Of a DNA stretch of 64,000 nt, positions 51,898-63,797 are shown one piece after another. Source of the stretch: Anthropogastromicrobium sp050944455 (lineage in GTDB: Bacteria > Bacillota > Clostridia > Lachnospirales > Lachnospiraceae); the NCBI GenBank assembly GCA_050944455.1, contig JBMNRC010000010.1, forward strand, positions 26,491 through 90,490. The letters are read 5' to 3'. A program made the position numbers and the translations under genes. Every line of letters begins with the position of its first letter. Within the stretch, counting starts at the first letter, position 1. Under the pieces are notes generated by a model. That model was not told where the DNA came from. It saw nothing but the letters and a program-made list of their open reading frames with translations, and searched no databases.

Positions 51898-53292
51898 ATG
51901 TACGAACATACGAACGAAGACTGGGATAAAATCGTCTACGAAAACTGGGACCGGATAAAACAGGAAGTGCGCAGCCAGATTTCTGATGTCGCCTACAATA
52001 CCTGGATTGATCCGCTGGAATTCAACCGCGTTGAGCAGAACGTGGTCTATGTGCTTCATCCGGACTGGACCTATGCCATGCCCATCGATTACCTGAAGAA
52101 CCATTTTGAAATGGAATTCAGGACCGCGGCGCTCAGGCTGCTGCATTTCAACTGCACTTTCACCTTCATCCAGCCCGAGGATCTCTCCAAAGAACAGCTC
52201 AATCACTACAGGGAAAGACTGTCGCCGAAGGTCAGCTCTTACGCGGAGGCCATGGCCAACGCTAACCTGAACTCAAAATATACGTTTGAGTCTTTCGTCG
52301 AGGGCAACAGCAATAAATTCGCGCTGGCAGCCGCGGTTGCGGTCGCTGAAAAGCCGACTACCTACAACCCTCTTTTCATCTACGGAGGGCCCGGACTGGG
52401 GAAGACGCACCTGATGCAGGCGATCGCTCACGAAATTCTGCAGAAAGATCCCTCAAAAAACGTACTGTACGTAACCAGCGAGAAATTCACCAGCGAGCTG
52501 ATCGACGCCATCCACAACAAGTCGAATATTGCCTTCAAGGAAAAATATCGCAGCGTCGATGTGCTGCTTATTGACGATATTCAATTTATAATAGGAAAGG
52601 AAAGTACGCAGGAGGAATTCTTCAATACTTTCAACCACCTGTATGAGAACAACAAGCAGATCGTCATCTCGTCCGATAAGCCGCCCAAAGATTTCACCAC
52701 GCTGGAAGAAAGGCTCAGCTCGAGATTCTCTTCCGGCCTGATCGCCGATATCTCCGCTCCCGATTACGAAACTAGAATCGCCGTTCTGCGAAAGAAAGGT
52801 GAGGAATCCGGTTATTACAGCATCGATGATGACGTTTTCAGCTATATCGCGAAGAATATTACTTCCAATATAAGGGAGCTGGAAGGAGCGCTCACCAGGG
52901 TCATTGCGTACGCCAGGCTGAACAACAGCAAGGCGACTCTGGAAATCGCGGAAAAAGTTCTCAGGGATATGATCCGGCAGTCTGACGACAGCCGGCAGAT
53001 CACTTCAACAAAGATTCTCAACGCCGTCGCTGACCACTTCGGCTGCGACCCCTCCGAGCTGATCAGCCACAAGCGCAACAAGGACGTCACCATCCCGAGA
53101 CAGATCGTCATGTATCTCTGCAGGCAGCTGACAGACCTGCCCTTAAAACAGATCGGCCAGGATCTCGGCAACAGAGATCACACGACGATCCGCCACGGCT
53201 GTGAAAAAATCGCGGAAGAAATCAAGTCGGATCCGAATATGCGGGACACCGTCGAGACTCTCACCAAAAAGATCAGGCCCGCCAGCGAATAA
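51898..53292 (+). CDS. dnaA: Chromosomal replication initiator DnaA
   Basis: 464 residues from the ATG at 51898, with GGGGGT upstream; a further upstream TTG is less likely. Domain I is residues 1-90, a short linker, then AAA+ with Walker A GGPGLGKT (163-170) and Walker B LLIDDIQFI; the C-terminal domain carries the DnaA signature (DLGNRDHTTIRHGCEKI). Melts oriC and loads the helicase. Confidence 0.99.
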   Translation: MYEHTNEDWDKIVYENWDRIKQEVRSQISDVAYNTWIDPLEFNRVEQNVVYVLHPDWTYAMPIDYLKNHFEMEFRTAALRLLHFNCTFTFIQPEDLSKEQLNHYRERLSPKVSSYAEAMANANLNSKYTFESFVEGNSNKFALAAAVAVAEKPTTYNPLFIYGGPGLGKTHLMQAIAHEILQKDPSKNVLYVTSEKFTSELIDAIHNKSNIAFKEKYRSVDVLLIDDIQFIIGKESTQEEFFNTFNHLYENNKQIVISSDKPPKDFTTLEERLSSRFSSGLIADISAPDYETRIAVLRKKGEESGYYSIDDDVFSYIAKNITSNIRELEGALTRVIAYARLNNSKATLEIAEKVLRDMIRQSDDSRQITSTKILNAVADHFGCDPSELISHKRNKDVTIPRQIVMYLCRQLTDLPLKQIGQDLGNRDHTTIRHGCEKIAEEIKSDPNMRDTVETLTKKIRPASE

Positions 53293-53387
53293 TTTGCGGC
53301 TTTCACGGATCTCTTCCACCGGAAATCCGTCGAAACCTTCCGTGTATTTTTCAGAATGAAAATGAATTGACAGAATGTTTCGGGAGG

Positions 53388-53421
53388 TTATCCCCCAAGT
53401 TATCCACAATTATGGGGATAA
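53388..53421. other. oriC: oriC, dnaA-dnaN half (second DnaA-box cluster)
   Basis: TTATCCCCC (53388), TTATCCACA (53400-53408) and TTATCCCCA reversed (53413-53421) are spaced 12-13 bases apart. The 600-base dnaA-dnaN gap holds no gene; an AT-rich stretch at about 53669-53690 might be the unwinding element. This bipartite layout matches Bacillus-type origins. Confidence 0.85.
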
Positions 53422-53894
53422 CTTTTCCGGAAATCCTTGAAAAATCGCGGAACCCGATGGGGACAGATCTGGGGAAAATAATTTCGCCGGGCTGAATATG
53501 CAGAATATGCATCAGCGGCTGTTTAAAGCTGAAAGCTCCCGGAAAGTGGATTGCGGCTGTTCTGTCAACCGCCTGTCCAACGCGCCGTCCCAATCCGGAA
53601 CGGTGTGAAAACAGGGCTTTCCATGCCTTTTCCCCCTGTCCGCCCCTACAGCATCAGCAACAGCAGAATAATTACTGTTTATTTATCCGGTCCGGCGCGC
53701 GCCATGCCTGCCGAAAATGTATAAACGGTCCGGAGGGGATGCCAGGCTCCTGAACCGGAGCAGGCTGAAATTGCCATCAATCATTGACAGAACCGTTCAG
53801 ACAGTCAGACGGATGTCCTGTCTGGCAGATCTGACAGATTCAAAGACAGACCAAAATATCATAGAAAGACCTTATTCAGGTCCTGGGAGGAACA

Positions 53895-54998
53895 ATGAAA
53901 ATTCTTTGCCCGAAAAACGAACTGCTCAAATCCATCAACTCCGTATCGAAAGCGGTTTCCACCAAGACGACGATGCCGATTCTCGGCTGCATTCTGATCC
54001 ATACGAAGGAAAACCGCATTTTCATGACGGCCAATGATACGGAACTGGGCATCGAGACGGAAGTCACCGGAACCATCGACGAATTCGGGAGCGTCGCCGT
54101 CGAATCCAGGCTGTTCTCCGAAATCATCAGGAGACTGCCGGACGCTATGGTTGAAATCAAAACGGATGATTCCAACAATGTGCAGATTTTCTGTGAAAAA
54201 GCGAAGTTTTCCGTCGCGGGCAGGGACCCGGAGGAGTTTTCCCACATGCCAGAGGTCGAAAAGAGCCAGTTCATCAAAATTTCCGCCCTCACGCTGAAGT
54301 CGGTTATCGACGAGACGATCTTCTCCGCGGCGGAATCTTCCGCGAACATCATCATGTCCGGGGAACTTTTCGAACAGAAGGACGGAAAGCTGCGCATCGC
54401 TTCCCTGGACGGCCACCGCATTTCGATCAGGAATGTAGAGCTGAAGGAAAAGTATGAGCCGGCCAGCGCCATCATCCCGGCGAAAACGCTCAGCGAACTG
54501 TCCAAGATCCTTCCGGACGACAGCGAGTGCATGGTGACGGTCTATTTTACCGTCAACCACATCCTCTTTGAGTTCGACAGCACCAGGGTTGTCTCCCGCC
54601 TGATCGAGGGAAAGTATTTCAACCTGGACCAGATGCTGATGCATGAGTTCGGAATCCGGCTGACGATCAACAAGAAGGATTTCGCGGCGTGCCTGGACAG
54701 AGCGATGCTCCTGGTTCATGAGAATGACCGCAAGCCGCTGATTCTCACAATCATGGACGACTCCATGGAGGTCTCCATGCGCTCTTCCTACGGCGAGATG
54801 CTGGAGGATATTCCGATCGAGAAGGAAGGAAAGGACCTGAAAATCGGCTTCAATCCCAGATACCTGGCGGACGCGATCCGGGTGATCGACGACGAGAAGA
54901 TCGATATTTTCCTGATCAGCGCGAACGCGCCCTGCTTTATCAAGGATGAACAGGAAAGCTATATCTACATGATCCTTCCGATCAATTTCAACGTATAA
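53895..54998 (+). CDS. dnaN: DNA polymerase III beta subunit (sliding clamp)
   Basis: 367 residues, three clamp domains. Starts MKILCPKNELLKSINSVSKA; VSTKTTMPILGCILI, SGELFEQKDGKLRIASLDGH, and the C-terminal MILPI are typical. AGGAGGAACA precedes the ATG. Confidence 0.98.
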   Translation: MKILCPKNELLKSINSVSKAVSTKTTMPILGCILIHTKENRIFMTANDTELGIETEVTGTIDEFGSVAVESRLFSEIIRRLPDAMVEIKTDDSNNVQIFCEKAKFSVAGRDPEEFSHMPEVEKSQFIKISALTLKSVIDETIFSAAESSANIIMSGELFEQKDGKLRIASLDGHRISIRNVELKEKYEPASAIIPAKTLSELSKILPDDSECMVTVYFTVNHILFEFDSTRVVSRLIEGKYFNLDQMLMHEFGIRLTINKKDFAACLDRAMLLVHENDRKPLILTIMDDSMEVSMRSSYGEMLEDIPIEKEGKDLKIGFNPRYLADAIRVIDDEKIDIFLISANAPCFIKDEQESYIYMILPINFNV

Positions 54999-55094
54999 AT
55001 CTGACGCATAAAACACGTAGGCGGACGGCCGGGTTCCGTCTGCCGTCAGGCAGAGGTACCCCCGATTTTGAATTCAGGGGGTGTTAGGAGTATA

Positions 55095-55325
55095 ATGATT
55101 AAGATCAGGATCAGAGACGGGGAAGAATTTATCCGTCTCGGCCAGGCCCTGAAGGCTGCCCGCCTTGTCGGCGAGGGAGTTGACGCAAAGTACGCCATCA
55201 GGGACGGCCAGGTTAAAGTTAACGGCGAAGTTGAGCTCCAGAGAGGCAAAAAGCTTCACGGCGGAGATATTGTTTCCTACCGGGATGAGACTGTTGAGAT
55301 CGTCGGACCGGAAACTGAAGCCTGA
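55095..55325 (+). CDS. S4-domain RNA-binding protein (YaaA/RlbA-like)
   Basis: 76 residues from the ATG at 55095 with TAGGAG upstream. IKIRIRDGEEFIRLGQALKA and KYAIRDGQVKVNGEVELQRG are S4 motifs. It sits between dnaN and recF as in most Firmicutes; its stop overlaps the recF start by one base (TGATG). Confidence 0.95.
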   Translation: MIKIRIRDGEEFIRLGQALKAARLVGEGVDAKYAIRDGQVKVNGEVELQRGKKLHGGDIVSYRDETVEIVGPETEA

Positions 55326-56501
55326 TGTTCATCGAATCGCTGAGTCTTGCGGATTTCCGCAATTTCTCCCGGCAGGAACTCAAATTTTCCCGCGGGATCA
55401 ATATCTTTACCGGGGATAACGCGCAGGGAAAGACCAATCTCCTGGAAGCCATGTCACTTTGCTCCACCGGGAGATCGTTCAGGGGTGCAAAGGACCGGGA
55501 CCTGATCCGGTTTGGCTGCACCGAAGGCCATATCAAGCTGACGGGAGAAAAAAAGGATATTCCGTATCGGATTGATATTCATCTCAGAAAATACGGAAAC
55601 AAGGGTATAGCCGTCAATTCCGTCCCGATCCGGAAAATTTCGGAACTGTACGGCCTTCTTCATATTGTCTTTTTTTGCCCGGATGATCTTCAGCTGGTCA
55701 AAAGCGGCCCGTCCGAGCGCAGAAAATATCTCGATATGGAGATGGGCAGCCTGGATCGGGGCTACCTGAAGGACCTGATTGCCTATCACCGGTGTCTGGA
55801 TCAGAGAAACGCCCTGCTCAAAACCATCGGTTTTGACGGCAGGATCCCGGATACGCTGGATGTGTGGGACAAGCAGCTGGCGGAAGCGGGAACCAGGATT
55901 ATCAGGGCCCGCCGCCGGTTTGTGAAGGATCTTTCCCCGGTAATCCAGGAGATCCACGCCAAAATTTCCGGCGGGAAAGAAGAACTCTACACGGATTATG
56001 ACCCTGACGTCAGCGAGGAAAATTTCAGCAGCCGGCTCAGGGAGAACCGGGAGCGGGATCTGAAATTCCGGACGACGGGCGTCGGACCGCACAGAGATGA
56101 TCTCGTCTTTTCGGTGGTTTCCGTTTCGGGCGGAAACAGTTCCTCCCGGACGGACCTGCGGGAGTTCGGCTCCCAGGGACAGCAGCGCACTGCCGCGCTG
56201 TCCGCCAAGATGGCGGAGATCGAGATGATCCGGAAGTTCGCGGGCGAATCGCCCGTCCTGCTTCTGGACGACGTCCTGAGCGAACTCGACGAGCGGCGGC
56301 AGAAAAGCCTGCTCAATGAAATCAGGGATACACAGACAATGATCACCTGCACCGGACTGGACGATCTGATCCGCAGCAGGCTTCACATGGACCGGATTTT
56401 TCTGGTCAGAGCCGGAACGGCCGCGGAGGCCCCGGAAATCCCCGAAGGCACAGAACCCGAAGGAGATTTGACAGAACGGAAAGCAGAAACGGAGGACAGC
56501 A

Positions 56502-56509
<8 letters not shown>
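55325..56509 (+). CDS. recF: DNA replication and repair protein RecF
   Basis: 394 residues. Walker A GDNAQGKT (30-37), ABC-like signature GSQGQQRTAALSAKMAE, Walker B VLLLDDVLSELD. A Glu/Pro-rich tail of about 30 residues extends past the usual end. The last eight bases overlap the gyrB start. Confidence 0.98.
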
Positions 56510-58415
<1,906 letters not shown>

Positions 58416-58509
58416 CCGGCAGGACGGTACAGAAATCCCGCGGCACGTCCCGCAGGCGGCGTGAGCCTGCCTGGCAGGGAATCAGAAAGATCAATCCGGG
58501 AAAGGATAA

Positions 58510-61182
58510 ATGATGGACGACACCATATTTGATAATATTCAGGAAGTCGATCTCAAAAAGACGATGGAGCAGGATTACATTGATTACGCGATGAGCGTCA
58601 TCTCTTCCCGCGCCCTTCCTGACGTGAGGGACGGCCTGAAACCTGTTCAGCGCCGCGTCCTGTATTCGATGATTGAACTGAACAACGGCCCCGACAAGCC
58701 GCACAGAAAATGCGCGCGTATCGTCGGCGATACGATGGGCAAGTACCATCCTCACGGAGACAGTTCAATCTACGGAGCCCTCGTCAACATGGCGCAGGAA
58801 TGGTCCACCAGGTATCCTCTGGTCGACGGCCACGGAAACTTCGGGTCGGAGGACGGCGACGGGGCCGCGGCCATGCGTTACACTGAGGCCAGGCTCTCCC
58901 ACATTTCCATGCAGATGCTCGCGGATATCAACAAGGACACGGTCGATTTCCAGCCGAACTTCGACGAGACGGAAAAGGAGCCGACCGTCCTCCCGTGCCG
59001 GTATCCGAACCTGCTGTGCAATGGTTCCAACGGAATCGCGGTCGGCATGGCCACCAACATCCCGCCGCACAACATGCGGGAGGTTGTCGCCGCGATCGTC
59101 AGGATGATCAACAACCGCATCAATGAAAACCGCGAAACCTCCATCGAGGAAATCATGGAGGATATCAAGGGACCGGATTTTCCGACCGGCGCGATTATCG
59201 TCGGCCGCCGCGGGATCGACGAAGCCTACCGGACCGGCCGCGGAAAAATTATCGTGCGTTCCGTCACGAATATCGAGCCGATGGCGAACGGCAAGCACCG
59301 GATCGTCGTCACGGAGATTCCGTTCGGAGTCAACAAGGCCAAGCTGGTCGAGAGCATCGCCGACCTGGTCAAGAACAAGAAGGTCGACGGCATCACCGAC
59401 CTGGCTGACCAGTCCAGCCGGGAGGGCATGCGCATTTCGATCGAGCTGCGCCGCGACGTCAACCCGAATATCATTCTCAACAAGCTGATGCGCCACACCG
59501 AGCTTCAGACGACTTTCGGCGTCATCATGCTGGCGCTTGTGGACGGACAGCCGAAGATCCTCACTCTTCCCGAGATGCTGACGAACTATATCTCGTTCCA
59601 GGAGGAGGTCGTCACCAGGCGCACCAGATACGACCTGAACAAAGCCCAGGAGAGAGCCCACATTCTGCAGGGCCTTCTGGCAGCCATCGACCAGATTGAC
59701 CTGGTTGTGAGCATCATCCGCGGTTCCGCCAACGTCAACGAAGCCAAGGCAGGGCTGATGGAAGCCCTGAAGATCGACGATGTCCAGGCCCAGGCGATTG
59801 TGGATATGCGGCTGCGCGCTCTGACAGGTCTGGAGCGGGAGAAGCTGGAAGCCGAGTTAAAGGATCTGGAAGCGAAAATCGCGGAATTCCAGGCGATCCT
59901 TTCGGACCGGAACAAACTGCTCGGCGTGGTCCGCGACGAGCTGCAGGCGGTAGCCGACAAGTACGGCGACGACCGCCGCACGCGCATACAGAACGAAGAA
60001 AACGAGATTACGGACGAGGACCTGATCGACGACAGCGAATCCGTCATCACCCTGACGAATCTCGGATATATCAAGAGAATGTCCGGAGACAACTTCAAGG
60101 CGCAGGGACGCGGCGGCAAGGGCGTCAAGGGAATGCAGACGCTGGATAACGACTATGTGCGCGATATCCTCACCATCAGCAACCTGAACGACGTCATGAT
60201 GTTCACAAATCTCGGCCGGGTTTACCGCCTGAAGGCTTACGAGATCCCGGAATCCGGGAGAACCTCCCGCGGAACGGCGCTGATCAACCTGATTCCGCTG
60301 CAGGGAGGCGAGAGAGTGACTTCCATCCTGCCGAATGAGAACATGAATGAGGGATATCTCTTCATCGCGACCCGGCAGGGCATGGTCAAGCGCACGAACC
60401 TGGACGCTTTCGCAAACCTGAGAAAGAACGGCCTGACGGCGATCAGCCTCCGCGAAGGCGACGAGGTGGTCAATGTTGTGGTGACCGACGGAAACAAAAA
60501 GATTTTCCTGATCACCCGGTACGGGCAGAGCATCTGCTTCAGGGAGAAAGATATCCGCCCGACGGGCAGAACGTCCATGGGCGTGAAGGGAATCGATCTT
60601 CAGGGAGACGACGAGGTTGTCGGAATGCAGATCGGAGAGCCGGACGGCAGGCTGCTGTTCGTCTCCGAATACGGTATCGGCAAACAGACGGCCATGAGCG
60701 AATTCTCAGTGCAGCACCGCGGCGGAAAGGGCGTCCGCTGCTTCCGCGTGAATGAAAAGAGCGGAAAACTGGTCGGCGTGCTGACAGTTCAGCCCGACTG
60801 CGAACTGATGATTATCACAAACCAGGGAATCGTCATCCGCATCCGCGAAAGTTCGATCTCTCTTCTGTCCAGAAATGCGTCAGGAGTGAAGCTGATCAAT
60901 ATTGACCGCGGGGAAGATGTGCGCGTCAGCTCCATCACATCCGCGGAGGAGACGCCGGACGACGAAGTTTCCGATGCTGTGGAAAAGGCAGCAAACGCTG
61001 ACGGAACATCTGAAACCGATGATGATGAAGATGAAACTGAACCGGAAGATGAAAATCCGGACGGGTCCGGGGAAGAGACTGAAGATGAATCTGAAGAAGA
61101 TCTGAATGATGAATCTGACGGCGAGTCAGAAGAAGATCTGAATGATGAGTCGGATGACGGATCGGAAGATGAATCAGATTAA
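58510..61182 (+). CDS. gyrA: DNA gyrase subunit A
   Basis: 890 residues (or 889 from the second ATG). Catalytic Tyr124 lies in AAAMRYTEARLS. In the quinolone-determining helix, HPHGDSSIYGALVNMAQ, Ser85 matches E. coli Ser83, and Gly89 stands where E. coli has Asp87. The GyrA box is QGRGGKG, as needed for DNA wrapping. The last 75 residues are strongly acidic with two copies of ESEEDLNDESD. 94 bases follow gyrB. Confidence 0.98.
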   Translation: MMDDTIFDNIQEVDLKKTMEQDYIDYAMSVISSRALPDVRDGLKPVQRRVLYSMIELNNGPDKPHRKCARIVGDTMGKYHPHGDSSIYGALVNMAQEWSTRYPLVDGHGNFGSEDGDGAAAMRYTEARLSHISMQMLADINKDTVDFQPNFDETEKEPTVLPCRYPNLLCNGSNGIAVGMATNIPPHNMREVVAAIVRMINNRINENRETSIEEIMEDIKGPDFPTGAIIVGRRGIDEAYRTGRGKIIVRSVTNIEPMANGKHRIVVTEIPFGVNKAKLVESIADLVKNKKVDGITDLADQSSREGMRISIELRRDVNPNIILNKLMRHTELQTTFGVIMLALVDGQPKILTLPEMLTNYISFQEEVVTRRTRYDLNKAQERAHILQGLLAAIDQIDLVVSIIRGSANVNEAKAGLMEALKIDDVQAQAIVDMRLRALTGLEREKLEAELKDLEAKIAEFQAILSDRNKLLGVVRDELQAVADKYGDDRRTRIQNEENEITDEDLIDDSESVITLTNLGYIKRMSGDNFKAQGRGGKGVKGMQTLDNDYVRDILTISNLNDVMMFTNLGRVYRLKAYEIPESGRTSRGTALINLIPLQGGERVTSILPNENMNEGYLFIATRQGMVKRTNLDAFANLRKNGLTAISLREGDEVVNVVVTDGNKKIFLITRYGQSICFREKDIRPTGRTSMGVKGIDLQGDDEVVGMQIGEPDGRLLFVSEYGIGKQTAMSEFSVQHRGGKGVRCFRVNEKSGKLVGVLTVQPDCELMIITNQGIVIRIRESSISLLSRNASGVKLINIDRGEDVRVSSITSAEETPDDEVSDAVEKAANADGTSETDDDEDETEPEDENPDGSGEETEDESEEDLNDESDGESEEDLNDESDDGSEDESD

Positions 61183-61260
61183 CCGGATGATAACACGGAC
61201 CATGAAACCGTTGACGAGTGCTCAGACTGAACCGCCGCAAAGACGGAAGGAGGAACAATA

Positions 61261-62253
61261 ATGAAAATACTGTTCTACGATACCAAAAAATACGATAAGG
61301 ATTCTTTTGAGTCCATTATCAGCGAGTATCCGGAAATCCGCCTGGAGTATCTGGACGCGGATCTTTCCGTCCAGACAGCCGCACTCGCCAAGGGATATGA
61401 CGCGGTCTGCGCCTTTGTGAGTTCGGATCTGAGCGCTCCGGTTATCGATGTCCTTGGAAAGGCGAAAGTTCCGCTTCTTCTGATGAGATGCGCGGGCTAC
61501 AACAACGTTGATCTTGAGGCCGCAAAAGCAGCAGGGATCACCGTACTGCGCGTTCCGGGCTATTCCCCGCAGGCAGTCGCCGAGCACGCGATGGCTCTGG
61601 CGCTGGCGGTCAACCGCAAGATTCATAAAGCCTATATCAAGGTCCGCGAGAATAACTTTTCCCTGACCGGTCTTACCGGCATGAATTTTTACGGAAAGAC
61701 GGCCGGAATCGTCGGAACCGGAAAGATCGGCACCGCGATGTGCAAAATCTGCCAGGGCTTCGGCATGAAGGTCATCGCGCATGACGTTTACCCCAACAAG
61801 AATCTTGATTTTGTGGAGTACGTGAATCTCGACACCCTGCTGGCGGAGAGCGACCTGATCTCGCTGCACTGCCCGCTGACGAGCGACAACTACCACATGA
61901 TCAACAACTACACGATTTCCAAGATCAGAAAACATCCGGTGCTGGTCAATACGTCCAGAGGAGCCCTGATCGATACGGAAGACCTGATCCGCGGAATCCG
62001 CCAGGACAAGTTTTTCGGCGTCGGGCTGGATGTGTACGAGGAAGAGACGCAGAACGTCTTCGAGAACCGCGAGGACGATATCCTGCAGTCCTCGATCGTC
62101 TCCCGCCTTCTCTCCTTCCCGAATGTCATTGTGACTTCCCACCAGGCATTCCTCACGGAGGAGGCTCTGGAAGCAATCAGCCGCACGACGCTTGACAACG
62201 CGAAAGCGTTCGCGGCGGGAAATCCTGATCCGAAGAATGTGGTTACAGCCTGA
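61261..62253 (+). CDS. D-2-hydroxyacid dehydrogenase (D-lactate dehydrogenase-like)
   Basis: 330 residues. NAD-binding GIVGTGKIGTAMCKICQGFG; catalytic Arg in VNTSRGALIDT, Glu in LDVYEEE and His in SHQAFLTEEA. VRCAGYNNVDL-like LMRCAGYNNVDLEAAK is the LDH subgroup signature. It would regenerate NAD by reducing pyruvate. GGAAGGAGG precedes ATG. Confidence 0.92.
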   Translation: MKILFYDTKKYDKDSFESIISEYPEIRLEYLDADLSVQTAALAKGYDAVCAFVSSDLSAPVIDVLGKAKVPLLLMRCAGYNNVDLEAAKAAGITVLRVPGYSPQAVAEHAMALALAVNRKIHKAYIKVRENNFSLTGLTGMNFYGKTAGIVGTGKIGTAMCKICQGFGMKVIAHDVYPNKNLDFVEYVNLDTLLAESDLISLHCPLTSDNYHMINNYTISKIRKHPVLVNTSRGALIDTEDLIRGIRQDKFFGVGLDVYEEETQNVFENREDDILQSSIVSRLLSFPNVIVTSHQAFLTEEALEAISRTTLDNAKAFAAGNPDPKNVVTA

Positions 62254-62513
62254 TTTTGAGGGTCATCTGACCGGAAAGCATGGCTGTCGGATCTCATTGA
62301 GAATGAAGCTGCAAAACTGATCGGGCCTGTTGTCAGGGAATGACCGCGTAACGTTATCGGAACACTGATTGGAAAAACCGGTCACCGATGATGATCGGAA
62401 TCTGATCGGAAATAGGCTGGCAGGCCTGACCAGAACCGAAAAAATTTATATATACGCCAGAATACTCCGCCTGAAAAGCGGAGCGTTCAGACGGCGTAAT
62501 TCACCGAAATAAA

Positions 62514-63206
62514 TTGAAAGAATCTGAAAGAAAAGAAAAATTTACCACCGGAGGCACAGAGTGTCTCCGGTTTGGTTTTCCTGGCGCGCGTCGGATCCTT
62601 CTGTGGCTTACGGGTGACGATGAACAGGATGCCGTGGATACCGTCGACAGGATCGTATCGGAATCCTGCGGGACGGACTGGCAGATCATCGCCTGCGAAA
62701 TTCCGGACTGGTATCGTTCTCTCTCGCCGTGGCCGTCGGACCCTGCCTTCGGGAAGATCCCATTTACGGGAAAAGCGGGCGAGACGCTGGACTGGATCGG
62801 GCAGAGCCTGCTGCCTGTCCTGACCGGAAATGGCGGAAAAAAGCCGGAGTATTTCATCGGCGGCTATTCGCTGGCAGGCCTTTTCTCGCTGTGGGCCTTT
62901 CTGGAAACCGGATGTTTTTCCGGAGCCGCCAGCATGTCCGGGTCCCTGTGGTACCCGGGCTGGGAAAAGTACGCGCTCCATAAGCGAGCGCCGGAGGGAA
63001 GCATGGTCTACATGAGCCTCGGCGACAGGGAGGAAAAAACCCGCAACGCGAAGATGAAAACCGTTGGAGACGCTACCAGGCGCCAGGCGGAGATTTTCAG
63101 AAACGATCCCGGAGTGAAGAGATTTCTTCTGGAATGGAACCGCGGCGGTCACTTTGACCATCCGGACGAGCGGATTGCCCGCGGATTTTCGTGGCTGCTG
63201 TCTTAA
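62514..63206 (+). CDS. Alpha/beta hydrolase-fold esterase-like protein
   Basis: 230 residues. Nucleophile Ser in GGYSLAGLFSLWA, Asp in SLGDREEKT and His in RGGHFDHPD form a plausible triad of the predicted-esterase group. No signal peptide. The start (TTG at 62514) is the first in frame after a stop and lacks a good ribosome-binding site. The 260-base gap before it holds a CTCCGC/GCGGAG hairpin. Confidence 0.75.
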   Translation: MKESERKEKFTTGGTECLRFGFPGARRILLWLTGDDEQDAVDTVDRIVSESCGTDWQIIACEIPDWYRSLSPWPSDPAFGKIPFTGKAGETLDWIGQSLLPVLTGNGGKKPEYFIGGYSLAGLFSLWAFLETGCFSGAASMSGSLWYPGWEKYALHKRAPEGSMVYMSLGDREEKTRNAKMKTVGDATRRQAEIFRNDPGVKRFLLEWNRGGHFDHPDERIARGFSWLLS

Positions 63207-63239
63207 AAAGACGATAAGCCGGGAAAAATAAGAAAGTGT

Positions 63240-63268
63240 TTGACAAGCCGGTCTCCGGAGAGTATAAT
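63240..63268 (+). promoter_or_regulatory. Consensus promoter of tRNA-Ser
   Basis: TTGACA, 17 bases, TATAAT: a full consensus match. The tRNA starts 38 bases later. Confidence 0.9.
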
Positions 63269-63305
63269 ACACAATGCTTATGAAACATAAGTTTTTTAAA
63301 CGGAT

Positions 63306-63395
63306 GGAGAAATACTCAAGAGGCTGAAGAGGCGCCCCTGCTAAGGGTGTAGACCGGCATTTCCCGGTGCGAGGGTTCAAATCCCTCTTTCTCCG
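63306..63395 (+). tRNA. tRNA-Ser (anticodon GCT)
   Basis: 90 bases: GGAGAAA acceptor pairs with TTTCTCC, discriminator G; anticodon loop CTGCTAA; long variable arm typical of serine; GTTCAAATC T loop. CCA is not encoded. Confidence 0.96.
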
Positions 63396-63768
63396 TTTCC
63401 TTTAAAAACAGATAAGCGGTATTTTGAAAACGAAGCTGATTTGTCAATTTATTGTTTAAGAATGGACGCACAACAGATGCCGTGAATTTCCTGCAATGAA
63501 TTTGTAAGTTTCTTCGAAGTAGAGATCCAGATTATCCATATGTTTTATGAGTGCCTTTCGAGCGGCTGGTTCGAAGGGTATTTTTTATTCCATAGATGAA
63601 CCGCGGAAGAAGGTCTTCCGTTCCTTCAGGAACAGTTTGTTTCTCTTAAGGATCAATATAGTTGTTCTACAATGATCGTATAAATGATAATTTATGCGGT
63701 AAAAGGGGAACGAAAACGGCTGTTACAAGAGTACTTCAAAAAATAATTTAGTTTTTTTGAAAAAACTC
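63396..63768. other. Gene-free interval between tRNA-Ser and rRNA promoter
   Basis: No gene seen. A CCTTTCGA/TTCGAAGG imperfect hairpin followed by ATTTTTTATT at about 63548-63583 may terminate the tRNA transcript. Confidence 0.5.
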
Positions 63769-63797
63769 TTGACAGAGTTTTCTGCCGGTGATACTAT
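63769..63797 (+). promoter_or_regulatory. Probable rRNA operon promoter
   Basis: TTGACA, 17 bases, TACTAT, preceded by A/T-rich tracts like an UP element. Confidence 0.75.
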
